Below are positions 1-8,275 of a stretch of 64,000 bases of DNA, piece after piece. How positions within the stretch are numbered: position 1 is the stretch's first letter; each line of letters starts with the position of its first letter. The stretch is from positions 62,001-126,000 of the forward strand of contig CAVPWE010000006.1 in the NCBI GenBank assembly GCA_963709485.1, in the 5' to 3' direction. Both the position numbers and the translations under genes were made by a program. This DNA comes from JAXDBM01 sp963709485. GTDB taxonomy: Bacteria; Desulfobacterota; Syntrophia; Syntrophales; Fen-1087. The notes under the pieces are model-generated. The model was given only the letters and a program-made list of their open reading frames with translations. It had not been told where the DNA came from and did no database searches.

Positions 1-1348
1 GGCTGTCCTGCTCTTGCTCCTGTCCCGGGACTGGCTGAAAAAGTCGGCGAACATCAACATCGACATTCTTTTCGTCAGCGTTGCGTCCGTTCTTCAGATC
101 CTTCTCGTCAAGTCCGGCATTTTCATAGCGGAAGCCGTAAGCCGGGCTTTCCCGTTCATTCCCGCCGACACCTGCTTTTACGCAATCCCCTTCGCTGCCG
201 GCACCATGATCGTCGGGGTGATGATCAACCGCAACACCGCATTGATCTTTTCCATTTTTTCATCCTTTCTGATCAGTTTCCTTTTTGAAAACAAGCTTAT
301 GATAACATTATTTTCTTTGCTGGGCAGCATGACGGTCTGCTATCACATTGTTCACTGCAGAAAACGATCCGCTTTTTTTAAAGCCGGCCTTTTTTTAGGA
401 CTCCTGAACACCGTCGTCATCCTTGCGCTCTCGCTGCTGACAACGACCATTGCCTCACTGGACACCCTGATCAAACTGGCCATGGGTTTTTTCGGGGGAA
501 TTCTGACCGGTACGGTTGTCGCCGGTATTACACCCCTGTTTGAATCCATCTTTAAATACACAACGGACATCAAACTGCTGGAGCTTGCCAATCTGAATCA
601 GCCCATTTTCCAGAGAATGATTATCGAAGCGCCCGGCACGTACCATCACAGCATCATCGTGGGATCCATGGTTGAGGCGGCCGCCGAAGCCATCGGCGCG
701 AACTCCCTGCTCGTCAAGGTCAGCGCCTACTACCACGATATCGGAAAAATAAAAAAACCCCACTATTTTATCGAAAACCAGAGCAATGGTGAAAACAGAC
801 ACGACAAGCTCTCTCCCAGAATGAGCACGCTGGTGATCATCTCTCACATCAAAGACGGATGCGAGCTGGCAAAACAGGCAAAGCTCGGCGCTCAAATCAT
901 CAGCATCATCAGAGAACATCACGGAAACAGCCTGGTGCGGTATTTTTACGACAAGGCGAAAAAAGATGACGATGCCTCCATCCGGTCCCTGTCGGAAAGC
1001 GATTTTCGCTACCCGGGACCCAAGCCGCAAACCCGGGAAGCCGGCCTTGTCCTGCTGGGCGACGTTATTGAGGCTTCTTCCCGCATCTTGTCCAACCCGA
1101 CGCCGTCAAGAATCAGAAATCTCGTACGGGAGCGAATCGAAAGGGTATTCATGGACGGTCAACTGGACGAGTGTGAATTGACCCTGCATGACCTGAACAA
1201 CATCTCGGCAACCTTCATCCGAATCCTGACCGGCATTTTCCACCAGCGAATCGATTATCCCTCTGCGCCGGTCCGGGAATACAACGTGCAGTCCATTCAC
1301 GCATATGAAAACGCTCATCGAAAACCGGCAGAAAAGCGTAAAGCTTGA
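1..1348 (+). CDS. pgpH: 7TM-HD phosphohydrolase (PgpH-like c-di-AMP phosphodiesterase), 5' end cut by window
   Basis: The frame is open from the window edge, so the N-terminal extracellular part lies outside. What is visible is a run of about six hydrophobic segments, then a cytoplasmic HD domain. The domain has PGTYHHS and the metal-binding HDIGK (codon at about 734), and is followed by a conserved HIxxG / IxEHHG pattern. Proteins of this architecture hydrolyse c-di-AMP at the inner face of the membrane. That substrate is family knowledge and is not proven for this protein. The gene overlaps ybeY by 44 nt, and this pgpH-ybeY order is common in bacteria. Translation is probably coupled. Confidence 0.9.
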   Translation, partial: AVLLLLLSRDWLKKSANINIDILFVSVASVLQILLVKSGIFIAEAVSRAFPFIPADTCFYAIPFAAGTMIVGVMINRNTALIFSIFSSFLISFLFENKLMITLFSLLGSMTVCYHIVHCRKRSAFFKAGLFLGLLNTVVILALSLLTTTIASLDTLIKLAMGFFGGILTGTVVAGITPLFESIFKYTTDIKLLELANLNQPIFQRMIIEAPGTYHHSIIVGSMVEAAAEAIGANSLLVKVSAYYHDIGKIKKPHYFIENQSNGENRHDKLSPRMSTLVIISHIKDGCELAKQAKLGAQIISIIREHHGNSLVRYFYDKAKKDDDASIRSLSESDFRYPGPKPQTREAGLVLLGDVIEASSRILSNPTPSRIRNLVRERIERVFMDGQLDECELTLHDLNNISATFIRILTGIFHQRIDYPSAPVREYNVQSIHAYENAHRKPAEKRKA

Positions 1349-1763
1349 TCTGCGCAGGATTCGCCGGACGGTCCGCGAGGCCGGTAAAATGCTCGGCTGC
1401 ACGGAGCCTGAGCTCAGCCTCCTGTTCGTGGACAATGCCGCCATCACGGAGATCAACCGGCAATATCTTGACCGGCATGGTCCGACCAACGTCATCTCTT
1501 TTTCCCAGACGGAGGGCGACTTCGGCCACATCAACCCCATGCTTATCGGCGACATTGTGATTTCAGCCGAGCAGGCCGCATCCGATGCCAAAGCGGGAAA
1601 TCTGAACGTGAAGGATGAGATTGATTTTCTGGTCATTCACGGCCTTCTTCATCTTCTGGGCTATAACCATGAAGGACCGAACAAAAGGGAGGCCGCAAAA
1701 ATGAGAGAAATGGAAAAAGAAATTTTTCTGAAACTAAGGGGGTTCGGAGTCGAAATCCCCTGA
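1305..1763 (+). CDS. ybeY: Endoribonuclease YbeY (rRNA maturation factor)
   Basis: A 152-residue protein of normal YbeY length. YbeY is a zinc-dependent endoribonuclease involved in 16S rRNA 3' end processing and ribosome quality control. The metal site is seen as HGLLHLLGYNH, with His112, His116 and His122 as the three ligands. The residue before the last His is Asn where most family members have Asp. The ATG at 1305 lies inside the end of the pgpH-like gene and gives the usual N-terminus (MKTLIENRQK). The gene converges on the lytic transglycosylase with only four bases between the stops. Confidence 0.93.
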   Translation: MKTLIENRQKSVKLDLRRIRRTVREAGKMLGCTEPELSLLFVDNAAITEINRQYLDRHGPTNVISFSQTEGDFGHINPMLIGDIVISAEQAASDAKAGNLNVKDEIDFLVIHGLLHLLGYNHEGPNKREAAKMREMEKEIFLKLRGFGVEIP

Positions 1764-1767
1764 TCCG

Positions 1768-3684
1768 CTATTTCAAAATGATGGCCTGACCGGGTTGAAT
1801 ATTGCCGCTCCGGTCCAGGTTGTTGAGCTCAATCAAACGGGCAAGGCTGATGTTGTTTCTCTTGGCAATTCTGTCGAGACTGTCGCCTTTTTTCACCTTA
1901 TAGACCATGCTTCCCGCCGACTCGCCTGCAGTACCCGTCTGGGCAACCTTTGGACTTTGATTTGTCTTTTTCCCGCTGTCTTCCCGGCGATCCGGTTCCG
2001 CCTCCGATGTTTCCGCCTGGCCTCCGATGCGAATGATCTGCCCCGTCTGGATCTTGTTTCCGCGGATCCGATTCTGCTTTTTGATTTCCGAGGGGGTGGT
2101 CTTGAAGCGCTGGGCCAGAGATGACAGGGAATCCCCTTTTTTCACTTTGTAGCGGATTATCTGTGCGCCGTTATTGACCGCAACTTTGCTGTCCCTGTCG
2201 GACGGCTTGCCGCTTGACGCTTTGACGGAACGTGCCGGCACTTTCAGGCTCTGCCCGACGCGAAGGGATCTCTTTCCGGAAAGGTTGTTGCAGGCCATCA
2301 GCGCACCGACGGGAATGCCGTACCGTCTGGCGATGGATGCCTTGGTCTCGCCCCGCTTCACTTTGTGTCGCTTGAATCCGCTTTTTCCGGCCGCTGTCCT
2401 GACCACCAGTTTCGGTTTTTCGCCCTCCGGGATGCTGTCGGCGACCTTGGCAAATTTGTCCGCCGCTTCCAGGGGCACCTTCAAGTCATATTCACGGTCC
2501 GGGGTCATCTTGTGCCTGAGTTCGGGGTTCAAGCCGATCAGGGTGTCTTCGGGGATTTCGAGCCCTTTCGCGATATCCTGAAGCTTCATGTTTTTACGGG
2601 TCTTGACAATTTCAAAGGGCAATTCTTTCTCCCGCGGCTGGCCGAGATCCATACCGTATTTCGCAGGGTCTTTGATGATGTGAAGCGTGGCCAGAAAGCG
2701 GGGCACATAGCGCGCCGTCTCGTAGGGAAGCTGGTGGTAGAGGTCCCAGAAGCGGTCGAGATAGTTCATGTGCTGACCGGAAATCACGCGGAGGACCCGG
2801 TACTCTCCGCAATTGTAGGCAGCCAGGACGGTCATCCAGTCACCGAACATGGCGTGCAGGTCTTTCAGGTAACCGATAGCGGCACGGGTCGATTTTTGTG
2901 CATCCATCCTTTCGTCGATCCAATCACTGCGGTTGAGTCCGTATTTAAAGCCCGTCGAGGGAATAAACTGCCAGAGGCCCAGCGCCCGGGCCTTTGAGAG
3001 GGCGGAAATCTTGAAACCGCTCTCCACCAGAGGGAGCCAGGAGAGTTCCTCCGGCAGGCCTGCCTTCTTGAGTTCCTTGAGGATCATGGGGCGGTGCAAT
3101 CCGGACCGCTGGTATGCGGCAACAAAGAAATCCCTTTCGAAACTTTGAAAACTTCGGATTTCCTTTTCCACATCGGCGTTCATAGTCATGGGAATTTCGC
3201 TGCGGACCCCGACGGTCGTCGTCTGCTTGGACGAATAGATGGCGAGGATGCGTTTGGATATAAGCAGCCTCAGGTCGTCCTTCTGCCTGGCGATGGCCGG
3301 GTCGTCGTCCGTTTCGATAATGAGGGCATAGGCCTCGTCGAGCAGCTCCAGCGCGTTTTCCAGATCACCCTTTTTCCAGTATTCCTCGGATTCCTCCAGC
3401 AGCGTCAGCGCCTCCTCCATGATGTTCTGTTCTTCTTCCCGGATCTTCCGGTTCCCGTTTGTATCGGCGGCACCGTCCGTCAAACCGTTGTTTATATCGA
3501 GCTGTGCATGGATCGTTGCATTTTCCGTCAGACCGCCTTTTTCGGCTCCCGGTACGAGACTGGAAACGAGATTGCCAAGCGTCGACTGCCCGTAAACAAC
3601 GGACGGTAAAATAAGAGGACTTGGAATGAAGAAAGAAAACACAAAAAACAGGCAGGCGATATTGCTTATTTGATATTTCGACAC
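1768..3684 (-). CDS. mltD: Membrane-associated lytic murein transglycosylase with LysM repeats (MltD type)
   Basis: A predicted exported peptidoglycan lytic transglycosylase. I place the start at GTG 3684 because it follows AAGGAG at a spacing of 9 and leaves a clean signal peptide (MSKYQISNIACLFFVFSFF). The longer in-frame starts at 3720 and 3777 lack a good ribosome site. The SLT catalytic domain is in the middle, with the catalytic Glu in LVESGF followed by GLWQFIPSTG and the AAYNCGE motif. At the C-terminus are three clear LysM modules beginning HKVKRGE, YKVKKGD and YKVKKGD, joined by basic Ser/Lys-rich linkers. A weaker LysM-like segment precedes them. The N-terminal 150 residues look helical and TPR-like. 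Confidence 0.9.
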   Translation of the reverse strand: MSKYQISNIACLFFVFSFFIPSPLILPSVVYGQSTLGNLVSSLVPGAEKGGLTENATIHAQLDINNGLTDGAADTNGNRKIREEEQNIMEEALTLLEESEEYWKKGDLENALELLDEAYALIIETDDDPAIARQKDDLRLLISKRILAIYSSKQTTTVGVRSEIPMTMNADVEKEIRSFQSFERDFFVAAYQRSGLHRPMILKELKKAGLPEELSWLPLVESGFKISALSKARALGLWQFIPSTGFKYGLNRSDWIDERMDAQKSTRAAIGYLKDLHAMFGDWMTVLAAYNCGEYRVLRVISGQHMNYLDRFWDLYHQLPYETARYVPRFLATLHIIKDPAKYGMDLGQPREKELPFEIVKTRKNMKLQDIAKGLEIPEDTLIGLNPELRHKMTPDREYDLKVPLEAADKFAKVADSIPEGEKPKLVVRTAAGKSGFKRHKVKRGETKASIARRYGIPVGALMACNNLSGKRSLRVGQSLKVPARSVKASSGKPSDRDSKVAVNNGAQIIRYKVKKGDSLSSLAQRFKTTPSEIKKQNRIRGNKIQTGQIIRIGGQAETSEAEPDRREDSGKKTNQSPKVAQTGTAGESAGSMVYKVKKGDSLDRIAKRNNISLARLIELNNLDRSGNIQPGQAIILK

Positions 3685-3783
3685 GTTTGCATACTCCTTT
3701 TCTGGAAATCTCTGACTCATCTTTTTATTTATAACACAAGCGTCATTTTTGCCAAAGCGAAAAAATTTATGGTTCACGGCAAC

Positions 3784-4879
3784 CTAAGCCGCGGAAAGAA
3801 GATATGCCTCGATGAAGGCATCGATGTCTCCATCCAGGACACGGCCGACATTTCCCACTTCCAGATTGGTCCGGTGATCTTTGATCATCTTGTAGGGATG
3901 GAGCACGTAAGAACGTATCTGGCTCCCCCAGGCAATCTCCTTTTTCGACTTATTGACTTCATCGAGCTTCGCGTTCTGCTCCTGAAGTTTCAGTTCGTAC
4001 AGTCTCGATTTTAAATATTTCATCGCCATCGCCTTGTTTTTATGCTGCGATCTTTCATTCTGGCATTGCACGACGATGCCCGTGGGCAGATGGGTGATAC
4101 GGACGGCGGAGTCCGTCTTGTTCACATGCTGCCCGCCCGCTCCCGTGGAACGGTAGGTGTCGATGCGAAGATCGCCGTCGTCGATTTCCACGACAATCTC
4201 GTCGTCAACCTCCGGATAAACAAAGACGGATGCAAAAGAGGTATGCCGCCTGGCCCCGGCATCGAAAGGCGATATGCGGACCAGTCGATGGATGCCGATC
4301 TCGGCTTTGGCATACCCGTAGGCATATTCTCCTTCAAGCGTCAGGGACACGCTTTTGACGCCCGCTTCATCCCCCGGCAGGTAATCGATGATGGTGGCCT
4401 TGAATCCTCTCCGCTCCGCCCAGCGCAGGTACATGCGCAGCAGCATTTCGGCCCAGTCCTGCGCTTCCGTTCCGCCGGCTCCCGCATGAATGGACATGAT
4501 GGCGTCCATGGGGTCCTGCTCCGAACCCAGCATCATCCGGAGCTCTTCATTCCGCACGGAGGTCTTCAGAGATTCCAGATCACGGTCCACTTCCGCCAGG
4601 GCCGCTTCATCATTTTCGCCCTTCGCCAGATCGTAGAGGATTTCCAGATCGTCGGCAGTCCCCTTCAGTTTTTTCCATTGGCCGACGACCGTCTCCAGTC
4701 TCGTTTTTTTCCTCAGGATGTCCCGGGCCTTATCCGGCTCACTCCACAAATCATCCCGGGCGGAGAGCTGTTCCAGTTCTTTGATGCCGTTTTCCTTGTC
4801 CGGTATGTCAAAGACATTCTCCGAGCCGTTCGACCCTTTTCCTCACATCGTTCAGTGTTTCCGGCAGTCCCTCAATCAT
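3784..4879 (-). CDS. prfB: Peptide chain release factor 2, expressed by programmed +1 frameshift
   Basis: RF2 ends translation at UGA and UAA codons. Reading begins at ATG 4879, after AGGAGG located inside the end of lnt. It runs 23 codons to an in-frame TGA (4810-4808) in the classic CTT TGA C context. Slipping one base forward at CTT then reads 341 more codons, giving 364 residues, a normal RF2 length. The catalytic GGQ loop (TGAGGQHVN) and the RF2-specific SPF tripeptide (RISPFDAG) are both present. The start overlaps the lnt stop by 8 nt, so the two are probably co-translated. Confidence 0.97.
4808..4822 (-). promoter_or_regulatory. prfB autoregulatory +1 frameshift site
   Basis: On the minus strand an internal Shine-Dalgarno-like GGAG (4822-4819) lies five bases before CTT TGA C (4813-4807). 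When RF2 is scarce, the ribosome pauses at TGA and shifts to GAC, which restores the RF2 frame. This is the conserved feedback mechanism of bacterial prfB. It is inferred here from the exact motif and from the downstream frame being the real protein. Confidence 0.93.
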
Positions 4880-6437
4880 TTTTCCGCCTCCTCTTTCTTA
4901 ATGAAATCATAAATATCAGGATCAGACCGATCATGCAACCATAAACAAAGACATCGCCGCGGGCCGAATAGAAACTTTTCATGTCCAGAAACCGGACGGT
5001 TCCCTGCAGGGTCGCTTTTTCAAACAGCCGGCTGCGGTCGGCAATCATACCCGCCGGATCTATGATCGCGCTGATCCCGGTATTCGCTGCCCGTACCAGA
5101 AACAGCCGGTTTTCGACGGCCCTGAAAACGGTCATGGACAGATGCTGGTGGGGCGCCGACGTGTTTCCGAACCAGGCATCATTGGTAATGTTCACCAGCA
5201 GGTCGGCGCCACGCTGCCGGTAAGTCCGGCCCGCCTCCGGCAGGATTCCCTCGTAACAGATCATGACGCCAAGCCTTCTTTGGCGCTGACTGCCATGCAT
5301 CAGGAGTGGTTCATATCCGGGACCGCTACGGAAGTCACCGATCCCCACCACCAGTTTGCTGATAAAGGGGAAAAATCGCCGCAACGGCACGTATTCACCG
5401 TAGGGCACCAGGTGCACCTTGTCGTACTGCCCTTCAATCCTGCCCTCCGGAGAGAGCAGGAAGGCGCTGTTCTGGAAAGCGAGGGTATCCCCTTCCCGAC
5501 GGTAACTGGGGCTTCCGAAAAGAAGCCAGTCACCCGTCTGCAGGGCCAGAGAAACCACATCGCGGTGCATGTCGACCCGGTCCTGGAAAAAGAAAGGAGC
5601 GGCCGTTTCCGGCCAGACGATCAACCCTCCTCCAGAAGGCGCCGACTGCCGGGAAAGGGTTGTGTAGATGCGGACTGTCTCCTGTTGAAAGGCCTGATGC
5701 CACTTGATGCTCTGATCGATGTTCCCCTGGACGAGACTGACGGGCATGACATGTGCCTTCTCCATCGTTTTCCTGATCTCGCCGGCCCGCATCACGCCGT
5801 ACCCGGACAGTACCGCCAGCAGAACAAAACCGGCGATGACTTCCGTCGATATCTGCCGGTTCAACATCCGGCTGCGGTTCTTCGATCGCCAGGCCCTGAA
5901 GGCATCGAAGACAACGGCATTGATGAAAACGATGGCAAAGCTCAAGCCGAAGACACCGGTCACATCGGCGATCTGGATCATGGGAACGTAGAGGTACTGG
6001 GAATGCCCAAGGTTTGCCCAGGGAAACCCCGTGAGGAGATGAGATTTCCCGTACTCCAGGCATGTCCATAGCAATGGCGCCGAACAGATCAGGGGAATCC
6101 CCCTTTGGCTGAAGCAGACGATGCCCGCGGAAAACAACGCCACGTAGAGAGCCAGATATGCGGCAAGGAGCAGCATGACGGCGATGCCGGCGGCAACGGG
6201 AAGGTAGCCATAATTGACGACAACGAAGGCAATCCAGTAGAAAATCCCGATGCAGGCGGAAAACCCGGCGGCAAAACCGGTCATCAGCCCCTGACCGACC
6301 CCTTTCCCCTGCAGGGCATGGAAAAGCGGAACGAAGGCCACCCAGGCAAGGATTCCCGAGCCGAACTTGGGAAAAGAAAGAAAAATCAGCGTGCCGGAAA
6401 GCAAAGCGCTGAATAATGTCCTGATGTCAATCCCCAA
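4872..6437 (-). CDS. lnt: Apolipoprotein N-acyltransferase
   Basis: An inner-membrane enzyme that adds the third acyl chain to lipoproteins. It has about six N-terminal membrane segments followed by a nitrilase-fold domain. The catalytic triad is visible as Glu in WPETAAPFF, Lys in YDKVHLVPYGEYVPLR and Cys in MICYEGILPE, with a final C-terminal membrane segment and a basic tail. Its 521 residues are normal for the family. The start appears to be TTG at 6437, preceded by AAGG; the only upstream in-frame signal is the corC stop. The presence of Lnt supports a Gram-negative envelope. Confidence 0.95.
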   Translation of the reverse strand: MGIDIRTLFSALLSGTLIFLSFPKFGSGILAWVAFVPLFHALQGKGVGQGLMTGFAAGFSACIGIFYWIAFVVVNYGYLPVAAGIAVMLLLAAYLALYVALFSAGIVCFSQRGIPLICSAPLLWTCLEYGKSHLLTGFPWANLGHSQYLYVPMIQIADVTGVFGLSFAIVFINAVVFDAFRAWRSKNRSRMLNRQISTEVIAGFVLLAVLSGYGVMRAGEIRKTMEKAHVMPVSLVQGNIDQSIKWHQAFQQETVRIYTTLSRQSAPSGGGLIVWPETAAPFFFQDRVDMHRDVVSLALQTGDWLLFGSPSYRREGDTLAFQNSAFLLSPEGRIEGQYDKVHLVPYGEYVPLRRFFPFISKLVVGIGDFRSGPGYEPLLMHGSQRQRRLGVMICYEGILPEAGRTYRQRGADLLVNITNDAWFGNTSAPHQHLSMTVFRAVENRLFLVRAANTGISAIIDPAGMIADRSRLFEKATLQGTVRFLDMKSFYSARGDVFVYGCMIGLILIFMISLRKRRRKND

Positions 6438-6452
6438 AACGATTGCCTTTGC

Positions 6453-7292
6453 TCATATCTCCGTGCCGTTCTGATCGTCGGACAATCGCTTGATCTTGAC
6501 TTTCTTGATGCTCCGCTCGTCGGCAGATTCAATGATCATTTCAAAGTTTTCGATCCGTACCGTTTCGCCGGTGACGGGGATTTTACGAATCTCGTGAAGG
6601 ATCAGGCCTCCCAGGGTTTCATATTCCCCTTCCGGGAAGTTGACGCCGAAATGCTCCTCGATCTTCTCGATTTCCGTCCTGCCGTCTGCGAGAATATATC
6701 CGTCCGGCAGTTCGAGGATCCCTTTGTCCCGGGCGTCATGCTCGTCATGGATTTCGCCAACGATTTCCTCGATCAGGTCCTCCAGCGTGACCAGCCCGGA
6801 TGTCCCGCCGTACTCGTCGATCACAATGGCCATGTGGTACTTCCGCTGCTTCAGCTCATGCAGGAGAAGGTGGGTATTCTTGGTTTCCGGAATGTAGTAG
6901 GGCTTTCGCAGAATGGAGAGAATATCGCCCTCGCTGACCGGCTTTGACCAGAACTTGAGGAGGTCTTTTACGTTCAGGATGCCGACGATATTATCGACGC
7001 TGCCGCTGTACACGGGCATCCGGGTATGGCCGTACCGTGTGATCAGAGCGTTGATCTCTTCGATCGGCGTGTCGCTCTGGATGGCCATCATTTCCGTCCT
7101 CGGGATCATGACTTCACGGACAATCGTATCCCTGAACTCCAGGATGCTCTGGATCATCTCCCCCGACTGCGGATCGATGAGCCCGTCTTCCTCGCCGGCC
7201 TCGATGATGGAGTGGATTTCCTTCTCCAGGTGGGATGAATCCTTGGCGGAAAAAATCCCCTTGATCCTTGCTGTAATCTTTTTCCTTAAAAT
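6453..7292 (-). CDS. corC: CorC/HlyC-type CBS-domain protein, probable ATT start
   Basis: Contains two CBS domains (starting at MIPRTEMMAIQ and about 70 residues later) and a C-terminal transporter-associated CorC_HlyC domain. Such proteins are linked to Mg/Co efflux or lipoprotein and membrane homeostasis. The first ATG (7157) would cut off 45 conserved-looking residues (EKEIHSIIEAGEEDGLIDPQ). Upstream there is no ATG, GTG or TTG before an in-frame TAA at 7298. However, ATT at 7292 sits 6 nt after AGGAG, which directly follows the radical SAM stop. I therefore call a 279-residue protein starting at ATT. A CTG within the segment is possible but lacks a ribosome site. Confidence 0.88.
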   Translation of the reverse strand: MLRKKITARIKGIFSAKDSSHLEKEIHSIIEAGEEDGLIDPQSGEMIQSILEFRDTIVREVMIPRTEMMAIQSDTPIEEINALITRYGHTRMPVYSGSVDNIVGILNVKDLLKFWSKPVSEGDILSILRKPYYIPETKNTHLLLHELKQRKYHMAIVIDEYGGTSGLVTLEDLIEEIVGEIHDEHDARDKGILELPDGYILADGRTEIEKIEEHFGVNFPEGEYETLGGLILHEIRKIPVTGETVRIENFEMIIESADERSIKKVKIKRLSDDQNGTEI

Positions 7293-7302
7293 CGGTTACT
7301 CC

Positions 7303-8175
7303 TCACAGGCCGCGCATGTGCTCCGGGCGCAATCGCCGGTTGTCCCCGGTCTGGATGACGTGACGGATCATGCGGACGGTCCTTTCCTTTTCCTCGGGAA
7401 GCCTGGCACGGACGGGCAGGTAGTTCGAGGCGTGGTTGGATGTGAAAAAGCAGTTCGAGAAATCCGCGCGGGCGATCATGATCTCCAGTTCCCTGAGGAA
7501 ACCGAAGGTGTCGGGCAGGATGACCTTTCCCCTGAGGCAATCCTCGTGCAGGGGCGTCCCCGGCACAACCATGACTGTCAGGGCGCCCACGTAATCCGGA
7601 TCGATCTCCGTGAGAATACCCGCTGTGTCGAAGGCGTGGGCGACGCTCTTTTCGATCCCGCCGATACCCAGCAGGACCGTTACGGAAAGGCTGATCCCCG
7701 CATCTTTGATGCGTCGCCCCGCTTCAACCATCTGCGCGCGGGTTGCGCCTTTGTCGATCTGCTTCAGCAGTTCCTCGTTGCCCGTCTCCACGCCCAGATA
7801 GACGATCTTCAAACCGGCATCCCGCAACCGGGCAAGGTCTTCCGTGGATTTTCTCAGGATGCTCTTGGCGTTGGCGTAGCACCCGACCCTCTTTACCCCC
7901 TTGATATGCGTGCGAATGGATTCAAGGATTTGCAGAAGGCGGGTCTGGGGAATGATCAGCGCATCCCCGTCGCAGAGGAACACCTTTTCGACGGAACGGT
8001 AATGACCCGCCTCCAGAATGTCCTCCTCGATTTCGGAGAAGGACTTGATCCGGAATTTCACGCCCTTGTAGGTCGGACAGAAGCTGCATTTGTTGTGGGA
8101 ACACCCCACGGTCACCTGCAGCAGCAAACTGTATGCCTCGCTGGGAGGCCTGATGATCATTCCTTCGTATTTCAT
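7303..8175 (-). CDS. Radical SAM protein, function unknown
   Basis: 290 residues. The 4Fe-4S cluster motif CSHNKCSFC is at about residue 25, in the CxxxxCxxC spacing of the Elp3/MiaB/HemN-like group. The downstream CDGDALI, GVETGNEELLKQ and LLGIGG segments are typical of SAM-binding barrels. It resembles the widespread family often labelled oxygen-independent coproporphyrinogen oxidase-like, but I see no HemN-specific domain, so the substrate is unknown. Its stop is followed at once by the corC ribosome site, so the two should be one transcript. Confidence 0.85.
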   Translation of the reverse strand: MKYEGMIIRPPSEAYSLLLQVTVGCSHNKCSFCPTYKGVKFRIKSFSEIEEDILEAGHYRSVEKVFLCDGDALIIPQTRLLQILESIRTHIKGVKRVGCYANAKSILRKSTEDLARLRDAGLKIVYLGVETGNEELLKQIDKGATRAQMVEAGRRIKDAGISLSVTVLLGIGGIEKSVAHAFDTAGILTEIDPDYVGALTVMVVPGTPLHEDCLRGKVILPDTFGFLRELEIMIARADFSNCFFTSNHASNYLPVRARLPEEKERTVRMIRHVIQTGDNRRLRPEHMRGL

Positions 8176-8275
8176 GACGTCATGATGTTAAAAAACGCAA
8201 CCTGTCCTTTCCGCATCCTTTTCGCAAGTTGCAATAATCTATTACAGGACCCTTCAAAAGGCAAGTGTTGACGGC

